NCBI GenBank assembly: GCA_964449465.1
Contig: CAYVBK010000025.1
Location: forward strand, 1-64,000
DNA from: CAYRXM01 sp964449465
GTDB taxonomy: Bacteria; Chloroflexota; Anaerolineae; JAFGEY01
Length of the DNA stretch: 64,000 nucleotides
Reading direction: 5' to 3'
Below are positions 58,374 to 64,000 of this stretch, piece by piece; position 1 is the stretch's first letter, and each line of letters starts with the position of its first letter. The notes under the pieces are model-generated. The model did no database searches, was not told the DNA's origin, and was given only the letters and a program-made list of their open reading frames with translations. Both the position numbers and the translations under genes were made by a program.

Positions 58374-60101
58374 CTAGATCACTCGCACAATGACGATGGT
58401 GATATTGTCTTCGCCGCCGTTGTGATTGGCCAGGTCTACAAGCCGCTCGCAGGCATCCTGGGGGTTGGGCGAGTTGACCAACACTCTTTGAATGTCTGGG
58501 TCGCGCACCATTTCCCACAGGCCGTCGCAGCACAAAATGAGTTGGTCGCGCGCCTGCAATTCAACCTGAAACACATCTATTTCGATCTCGGCCTTTTCGC
58601 CCAGGCTGCGGTAAATCTGGTTGCGTTGTGGATGGGTGTAAATATCTTCCCAGCGGATTTGCCCGCTTTTGGCCAGGCTGTATACCAGCGAATGGTCTTG
58701 GGTAATCTGTTTCAGTTCGCCGCGGCGGAACAAATAGGTGCGGCTGTCGCCGACATTGGCGATATAGGCCTGTCCGCCCACCACCAGAGCCGCCGTGACG
58801 GTAGCGCCCATATTGCTTTGGCGCGCCCGTGCCTGCTTAAAGACGGCGGCATTGGCTTCTTGAATGGCTGAGCGGATGGCGTCTTGGGGCAGTTCGCCCA
58901 GCTTTTGGGTGGCCCGCCCGGCGCGACTGCTGCTGTATTCATCCAGCCAGTCTTGCAAGGAGCGACTGATCGTCTCGCTGGCCACCTCGCCGGTTTCGTG
59001 ACCGCCCATGCCGTCGGCGACCATGTAAAAGGCTGGCAAGGGTTGATTGCTGCGTCCTTTGGATACTTCGTATACAAAAAACTGGTCTTCGTTATGGTCG
59101 CGCACACGGCCCGGGTGGGTGGCTTTGCCCGAAATCAAGCGCAGCGGCGGCAGATTGCGTCCGTTCAAATGCTCCACCATTTCGTCAAACGACACATAGC
59201 TGCCTCGTGCTCCCATCACAATAGCCACCTGCAAAGAGCGCGGCAGCGAGTCCACCTTGGGGCTGTTCAAATCCTGGCGCAGGTTGCCGCCGGTGGTGAT
59301 GGCGTACAGCAGCCGCGCCAAAAAGAAAATGTCGCCCAACACGGCGCGATGTGCCTGCGCGCTGTCGGCGGGCAAGGGGACACATGTACTCAGGTCGGCC
59401 AGGCGCGCCTGCCCTTCTATCACCAGTACCTTGTTCAAACCCTGACTTTTATCGTCGTTCAGCACCAGGCCCATCTTGTGCAGGCCGTTCAATGCCTGAG
59501 CGATGCCGGCGGCCCAAGCTGCCGCCTGCTCTGGCGGCACGCGCTGGGTCAGATCGGCCAAAAAGCCCGGCGTTGAATTGGGACATTCCATGATCAAATA
59601 GTTTCGCCCAGACGCCTCACACGCCACATCCAGCACAGGTTGCAGACCGGCCTGCTCGCGGCTCGCGCGCGCCAATGCCTCGGCTTTGTTGGTGTCGCAC
59701 GACCAGCCGCCGGTTTGACAGACCAGTACTTGATGCCCCCGGCTGTCTTGGGCGATAAACCAGTTGGGGCGTTTGGGCAGCGTCTCGGTGCGTGTATAGG
59801 TCTCGCCTGGGCGCAGCAGGCCGCCGTTGAGGTCGAGCGGCAGCAGCGGCTTGGTGCCTTTGCCCAGCCCCAACATGTCGCTCACCTCGTTGACCATGTC
59901 GCTCACCTCGTTGACCAGGCTCTCGAAAAAGCCGCTTTTGGGTTTGGTAGGCGGCGCGGCCTGAGGCAGCAGCAAGGTCGGTGCCGCCGGCTGTCCCACC
60001 GCCGCCGGCTGTCCCAATGGCCCACCGCAGTTGGTGCAAAATCTGGCCCCGGCGCGGTTGGCTATGCCACACTTGGGACAAGTCGTCGAAGGAGTGTTCA
60101 T
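58374..60101 (-). CDS. PP2C phosphatase with zinc ribbon and pseudokinase-like domain
   Basis: The 575-aa protein has a zinc ribbon (CPKCGIANRAGARFCTNC), a short tandem repeat NEVSDMVNEVSDM, then a domain (about 95-320) with kinase spacing but no HRD or DFG. At the catalytic-loop position it reads LNDDKSQGLNKVL, and at the DFG position LADLST. From about 335 comes a PP2C domain with RDHNEDQFF, VADGMGGHETGE, GATVTAALVV, NVGDSRTY, CDGLWE and GGEDNITIVI, all metal-binding Asp residues in place. It would reverse kinase signalling of the island. AGGA precedes the ATG at 60101. Confidence 0.9.
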   Translation of the reverse strand: MNTPSTTCPKCGIANRAGARFCTNCGGPLGQPAAVGQPAAPTLLLPQAAPPTKPKSGFFESLVNEVSDMVNEVSDMLGLGKGTKPLLPLDLNGGLLRPGETYTRTETLPKRPNWFIAQDSRGHQVLVCQTGGWSCDTNKAEALARASREQAGLQPVLDVACEASGRNYLIMECPNSTPGFLADLTQRVPPEQAAAWAAGIAQALNGLHKMGLVLNDDKSQGLNKVLVIEGQARLADLSTCVPLPADSAQAHRAVLGDIFFLARLLYAITTGGNLRQDLNSPKVDSLPRSLQVAIVMGARGSYVSFDEMVEHLNGRNLPPLRLISGKATHPGRVRDHNEDQFFVYEVSKGRSNQPLPAFYMVADGMGGHETGEVASETISRSLQDWLDEYSSSRAGRATQKLGELPQDAIRSAIQEANAAVFKQARARQSNMGATVTAALVVGGQAYIANVGDSRTYLFRRGELKQITQDHSLVYSLAKSGQIRWEDIYTHPQRNQIYRSLGEKAEIEIDVFQVELQARDQLILCCDGLWEMVRDPDIQRVLVNSPNPQDACERLVDLANHNGGEDNITIVIVRVI

Positions 60102-60113
60102 ATTCCATCCTTT

Positions 60114-62039
60114 CTACAAAACTGTTTCCAGCCAGACCATCAACCACCACAGCAGGCTGCTCACTGCGCCCACCTCGGCCAGGGTGGGCAAGATAACGGC
60201 AGCCCAGCCGACCATCTGCCGCCAGGCTGGCGGTGCGACGGTTATATTGACCGTCACCCGGTCGCTGGTCACGCTATCGCTGACCTGAATGTGGCCCTGA
60301 TAGGAGGTGGGACGTCTTACCAGGCTGCGCAGCAGCCCCGAAATGGTCCACAAGGCCAGTTGCACGCCTGCCGCGCCGCCGCCCAACAGCACAAGGGCTT
60401 GCCACAGCAGCGTCCACCACAAGCCACCCATCGCCGCGCCGATGATCAGCAACCAGAACAAAGGCTGCTTGAGCCACGCGGCCAGAAATTGCGGCGGACG
60501 CCAGTCGAGGTGCTCGAGTGGCAGGCGGTCGGGGTAAATGCTCACCGTGACCCGTTCGCCGTTGGCGGCGCTGACCGGCGAGACGGTCAGCCAGGGTTCC
60601 TGCACCTGGATTGCGGCTCGCCCGCGGCCCGAACGCACAATTTCAAACGAGCGATGCACCGGTGAGGCGGCATCTTGCTCGACCGTGCCGGCATCCACCT
60701 GGAGCGGTGCCACCTGCACGCACGCAGGCGGGTTGGTGGCCGATGATTGGGGGAGAGATGTCTGCGAGGCGGGCAGTTTGACAGGTTGAGAGGTGACCGG
60801 CTCTTGCTGCGATGTGCCGACTTGCGCTTGCGCCGGCGGTTTTTTGCCGGTCAGGGCCTCGCTGAACAGGGCCATCGTTTGGGTGCGTCCTTGCATATCC
60901 AGCTTGACCGCGTTGTCAATGGCATCGGCGACGCGGGGCGAGGCCGAGACCGGCGGGCGGAGCAGGCGGCTCTTGGCGAAAAAGGGCGGTCGGGTCGGGT
61001 CGTTGGAGATGGAACGGTTGGCCTCGTCGGTGGGGTCAATGCCGGTCAAAAGTTGATACAGCATCACCCCCAACGAATACACATCGGCGGCCGGGCCGGT
61101 CTCATGAAAAGAGGCTTCGGGGGCGGCATAGCCGGGTGTGCCCATCTTGACCGTATCGCCCTGTTTTTTGTTGCCTTTGAACTCGCGGGCGATGCCAAAG
61201 TCAATCAATTTGACTTGCTCGCCCGGCATGTTTGCCGCACTGTTCTGGATCATGACATTGCCCGGTTTCAGGTCGCGGTAAATGATCGGGGGATTCTGGT
61301 TATGCAAATGATCCAGCACATCGCACAACTGCACCGCCCAGGGCAGCACGCGCTGTTCGGGAAAGCCGCCCGAGCTGCTCTCCAATATCTTGTCCAGCGG
61401 CCGGCCGTTCACACAATCCATAGCCATGTAATGCTTCAAGCCGATCTGAAAATACTCGTACACCTTGACGGCGTTGGGGTGATCGAGGTGTTTGAGCAGC
61501 CGCGCTTCGCGCCGAAAAGCCTCGACAATTTTGGGAATATCTTGCGAGTTTGCGCCCGATGCGCCCAACTGCGTCTCGTCCATCTCTTTGAGCGCAAGCA
61601 CCTGTCCGGTCTGCATATCTCGCACCTTGTACACCACGCTGCCCATGCCGCCGCGCCCCAACTCGCCGATGACCTGGTAGCGGCCATTGAATATCAGGCT
61701 GTTGCCGTCCGGCAGCCGCGGCACTACCGAACCGATGTGGGTGACTGCCCCAACCGGCTGTTGGCAGTTGTGGCAAAATTTAGCTCCCTGTCGCAGCAAC
61801 GCGCCGCAACGCGCACACACCCATGCCCCACATTGCCTACAAATGTTCTTGCCCGGCCGCAGCGAGGTGCCGCAAGCCGGACATAGAATCTCTTCCACGC
61901 CAACAGATGTGCTTGCCGATGGGGTTGCTGGCCTATTTGTCGCCGCCACATTCACCGAGTCGCCGGCCGGCGCCCCGCACTTGAGGCAAAATGACTTGCC
62001 CGCTCTCAATTCAGTTCCACACCGCGCACAATTTGCCAT
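60114..62039 (-). CDS. Zn-ribbon Ser/Thr kinase with membrane C-terminus (K10)
   Basis: The 641-aa protein has three zinc-ribbon pairs (CARCG...CLKC, CPACG...CRQC and CARCG...CHNC, about 4-90), then a kinase with LGRGGMGSVVYKV, LALKEM, IIYRDLKPGN (Tyr in place of His) and DFGIAR. An Ala/Gln/Pro-rich linker leads to a beta module (about 480-530) and four or so membrane helices with a loop between. It precedes the PP2C gene by 12 bp and follows the VWA gene by 13 bp, in one run. Confidence 0.92.
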   Translation of the reverse strand: MANCARCGTELRAGKSFCLKCGAPAGDSVNVAATNRPATPSASTSVGVEEILCPACGTSLRPGKNICRQCGAWVCARCGALLRQGAKFCHNCQQPVGAVTHIGSVVPRLPDGNSLIFNGRYQVIGELGRGGMGSVVYKVRDMQTGQVLALKEMDETQLGASGANSQDIPKIVEAFRREARLLKHLDHPNAVKVYEYFQIGLKHYMAMDCVNGRPLDKILESSSGGFPEQRVLPWAVQLCDVLDHLHNQNPPIIYRDLKPGNVMIQNSAANMPGEQVKLIDFGIAREFKGNKKQGDTVKMGTPGYAAPEASFHETGPAADVYSLGVMLYQLLTGIDPTDEANRSISNDPTRPPFFAKSRLLRPPVSASPRVADAIDNAVKLDMQGRTQTMALFSEALTGKKPPAQAQVGTSQQEPVTSQPVKLPASQTSLPQSSATNPPACVQVAPLQVDAGTVEQDAASPVHRSFEIVRSGRGRAAIQVQEPWLTVSPVSAANGERVTVSIYPDRLPLEHLDWRPPQFLAAWLKQPLFWLLIIGAAMGGLWWTLLWQALVLLGGGAAGVQLALWTISGLLRSLVRRPTSYQGHIQVSDSVTSDRVTVNITVAPPAWRQMVGWAAVILPTLAEVGAVSSLLWWLMVWLETVL

Positions 62040-62052
62040 GCACTACCCACCT

Positions 62053-63444
62053 CTATTTTCGACGCGCCAGTTTGCGCGTCTTGTACTGCGCGGCCTTGGC
62101 CGTTTCCGAGTCAATCTGTCCCTGTTGCGTCAACTGACGTACCTGCTCTTGCACCGTGGCCGCCAGGTCGGTCTCGCCCATATCCAGCAGACGGGTGGCC
62201 GCGGTCTCTAGTTTGCGGGTGGCCGCTTCCCGGTTGCCCTGGCGCAGGTCTTGCAGGGCGCGCGTTTGCAGGTTAAAAGTCAGCACCCGCTCCACCGTGT
62301 TCATCACGCGCGGGTTGGCAGCCGCCCGAGCGACGTTGCCCGCCGCATACTGCACCACCACATCCTGCCGCTCTGTCTGGCGGGTGAGGCTGCCGGCCGG
62401 GTCGTCATAGGCCAGAGCCAGTTGCGCCAGGCGATAGGGTCCCGGCGCAGGGCGGGGCGGAACCAGTAATTCCAGCAGCAGGGCCGGCGGCTCGTTCAGT
62501 TCATAGTCGCCCAGGACAATGCTGGCGTTGCGATCCACCAACTCTATTGCTCCCAGATGGGCGATCATCGGGCGGGCGCGATGGATGGCGCGTAGTTCAA
62601 CGCCCTGGCTCAGGCGCAGTTTCAGTTCCAGGTTGCGGTAGGCGATGGATTGCACGGCGTTCAATTCCTGGCGAAAGGCCGCCGAAATTTCGTCGAGTGT
62701 GTCCATACGATAGGCATGCCCGCCGGTTTCGTCGGCGATGGGAATGAGCAAATCCTCATTAAAGTCGTCGCCCAGGCCCATCGTGCTGATCGCCGCGCCC
62801 ATCGCCTGCGCACGGCGGGCCAGGGTGCGACAGTCGGCCTCATCCGATGTATAGCCATCGGTCAGCACGATCATGCGGCTGATCGCCGTTGGGTTGACGC
62901 TGCGCCCCAATTCGTCCAGTCCCAACGACATGCCTCGGCCCATCAAGGTGTCATCGCCCAGGTTCAACTTTTCCAGGTCATCAAAAGCGGCCAAAATGCT
63001 GCGTCGTTCCGAGGCCGGCGAGAGCGGCAGCAGGGTGACGGCCCGCCCGGCGAACAGGATCAGGGCGAAACGGTCTTGAGGCTTGAGCATTTCGACGGCC
63101 ATACGCAGGGATTCTTGAACGGCGTCTATGGGGCGCGGCAAGGCTTCTAATTCCTTGCGGTCGATCTTGCCGAGGTCTACCTGCAACGACGGCACCCCAT
63201 CCACGATCAGTTCGCGGGTATAGCCCGATGCCACCCATCGTTTTTGCAGTTCGGGCGGAGCAATGCGGATCATCATCGAGTCGCTCTTGTCTACCACCAG
63301 GGCCAGGTGAACGGGCAGGCGCACTGCCCCGACCTGTCCACCGCCGATTTCCACCAGCATGTACAGCAGGTATGGTTCTGCCCTCATTGGGATCGTGTTC
63401 ACATTTAGGGCCACATCAAGAAACAGATCGGTGTTTGGGGTCAT
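62053..63444 (-). CDS. von Willebrand factor A-domain protein
   Basis: The 463-aa protein has a VWA domain (about 40-230) with a complete metal-binding site: LVVDKSDSM (DxSxS), the Thr of GDDTLMGRG and TDGYTSDE. A beta/helical C-terminus with a final lysine-rich tail (KTRKLARRK) follows. No signal peptide or membrane helix is seen, so it acts inside the cell. In TerY-P type triads a VWA protein binds the kinase and phosphatase; the gene order FHA-VWA-STPK-PP2C fits that. The ATG at 63444 lies 25 bp after the FHA gene stop; a TTG at 63483 overlaps that gene. Confidence 0.85.
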   Translation of the reverse strand: MTPNTDLFLDVALNVNTIPMRAEPYLLYMLVEIGGGQVGAVRLPVHLALVVDKSDSMMIRIAPPELQKRWVASGYTRELIVDGVPSLQVDLGKIDRKELEALPRPIDAVQESLRMAVEMLKPQDRFALILFAGRAVTLLPLSPASERRSILAAFDDLEKLNLGDDTLMGRGMSLGLDELGRSVNPTAISRMIVLTDGYTSDEADCRTLARRAQAMGAAISTMGLGDDFNEDLLIPIADETGGHAYRMDTLDEISAAFRQELNAVQSIAYRNLELKLRLSQGVELRAIHRARPMIAHLGAIELVDRNASIVLGDYELNEPPALLLELLVPPRPAPGPYRLAQLALAYDDPAGSLTRQTERQDVVVQYAAGNVARAAANPRVMNTVERVLTFNLQTRALQDLRQGNREAATRKLETAATRLLDMGETDLAATVQEQVRQLTQQGQIDSETAKAAQYKTRKLARRK

Positions 63445-63469
63445 TTTTTGTGCTCTCGGGTTGGCTCTT

Positions 63470-64000
63470 TCAAAATCGCTCAAAACGGACGGCGGTATTG
63501 CCCAGGATGATGGTTTCGCCGCCGTTCAGTGCAACTGGCTGGGTGACACGCATCTGGTTGATCCAGGTGCCGTTCGAGCTGTTCAGGTCTTGCAGCACGG
63601 TTTGTGGGCCGCTCTTTTCCAGGCTGGCGTGCCGTCCCGACACGCTGGAATCGGTCAGTGCCACATCACACTGCGGGGCGCGGCCGATCGAGATAGATGG
63701 CTTTTGGAGCGGAAACACCTGTCCCTGCTGCGGCCCGCCGATCACCACCAACTGGCCCCACAGGCCGCTGCCGCCCAACATGCGCGTGGCCGCCGGCTGA
63801 TCGATGATCTGCGGTTGGGCCGGCGGCAGAGATGGTGGTGCGCCACCCGGCGCACCGATCTGGGGTGAGTAGCCGCCCGGCGGGTAGCCGCCCGGCACAC
63901 CACCCGGTGCAATGCCCGGCCCTATCAACCCTGCGCCGGACAGCGGCGGGTTGATAAACACGCCGCCCTGCGCCACCTGCTCTTGCAAATGGTAACGGCG
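63470..64000 (-). CDS. FHA-domain protein (5' end beyond the window)
   Basis: The visible part is about 176 residues and continues past the window edge, so the start is unknown. It begins with Arg/Gln-rich residues, then a Gly/Pro-rich linker (about 80 residues, GGYPPGG and similar), then an FHA domain with SIGRAPQCDVAL, VSGRHASLE, and LNSSNGTWINQ, all signature residues present. It would bind phosphothreonine on kinases or their targets. The VWA gene follows after 25 bp. What precedes the linker cannot be seen. Confidence 0.85.
   Translation of the reverse strand, partial: RRYHLQEQVAQGGVFINPPLSGAGLIGPGIAPGGVPGGYPPGGYSPQIGAPGGAPPSLPPAQPQIIDQPAATRMLGGSGLWGQLVVIGGPQQGQVFPLQKPSISIGRAPQCDVALTDSSVSGRHASLEKSGPQTVLQDLNSSNGTWINQMRVTQPVALNGGETIILGNTAVRFERF

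Noticed and set aside
51744..64000. A type VI or ESX secretion locus, suggested by FHA, kinase and phosphatase genes
   Set aside because: No sheath, VgrG, ClpV, EccC/FtsK-type ATPase or WXG100 gene is present.
63940..64000. Start of another kinase, suggested by RRYHLQEQVAQGG at the edge
   Set aside because: The sequence runs into a Gly/Pro linker and an FHA domain with no kinase motifs; the resemblance is only to the first few residues of kinase starts.

Overview
The window is about 58% G+C, gene-dense bacterial DNA that reads like Chloroflexota, probably an Anaerolineae/Caldilineae-type lineage. The grounds are many Ser/Thr kinases whose Thr/Pro-rich (TPTPT) linkers lead to outside domains, a secreted protein ending in a YLPL tail, a DarA-type c-di-AMP receptor beside an R3H/SpoIIIAA-type ATPase, and long Lon and PriA proteins. 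The lineage is inferred from protein character only. There is no rRNA, CRISPR array, insertion sequence or phage. The only RNA gene seen is a tRNA-Leu(CAA).

Region 1 (0-13 kb) is housekeeping and small-enzyme DNA. It holds a tandem-GNAT acetyltransferase and a CPBP protease (+). On the minus strand gmk, a rhomboid protease, a MEMO1-family protein and priA form an apparent operon. An FmdB zinc-ribbon protein (+) follows, then R3H-ATPase/darA, a second double GNAT, a DUF218 protein, a flavin-fold (PNPOx) protein and an APH-type phosphotransferase. Region 2 (13.2-19.1 kb, +) has an hsp20-lon proteostasis unit bracketed by two inverted copies of an intergenic hairpin element, then a PHP-AlbA_2 fusion and a DUF503 protein that ends at a bidirectional terminator. 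Region 3 (19.1-28.1 kb, -) has three membrane genes, two of which look like divergent complex-I antiporter subunits lacking the usual charged residues. It continues with class II aldolase, a GT39-type glycosyltransferase, a duplicated pair of membrane proteins and the tRNA. Region 4 (28.1-33.1 kb) has an ECF sigma/anti-sigma pair, a receiver-domain protein, a duplicated RsmC-type methyltransferase and an Eis-type acetyltransferase.

Region 5 (33.3-64 kb, all on the minus strand) is the striking part: ten Ser/Thr protein kinases in about 29 kb. They are interleaved with a PP2C phosphatase carrying a kinase-like but motif-poor middle domain, a von Willebrand A protein, an FHA protein (cut by the window end), an ABCG-type exporter with two N-terminal FHA domains, a DUF5107 lipoprotein and a secreted CLCA-like metalloprotease/VWA protein. 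Nearly every kinase has a different output or sensor end: SH3b, Ig-like, PKD-like, LGFP-like, carbohydrate-binding-like, LamG-like, RDD, polytopic membrane or TPR. Seven proteins share short CxxC...CxxC zinc ribbons. The arrangement suggests a phospho-signalling island in which membrane kinases sense the envelope, FHA domains read the phosphothreonines, PP2C resets them, and an exporter plus secreted proteins are possible outputs. FHA-VWA-STPK-PP2C order recalls the TerY-P triad.

A family of roughly 115-145 bp intergenic hairpin elements with CTGAAAA-type ends recurs throughout (about 9.9, 13.25, 16.7, 33.1, 38.8, 46.2 and 51.6 kb, with a partial copy at 0.3 kb). Starts were moved downstream from the longest possible frame wherever a ribosome-binding site or the family length supported it.
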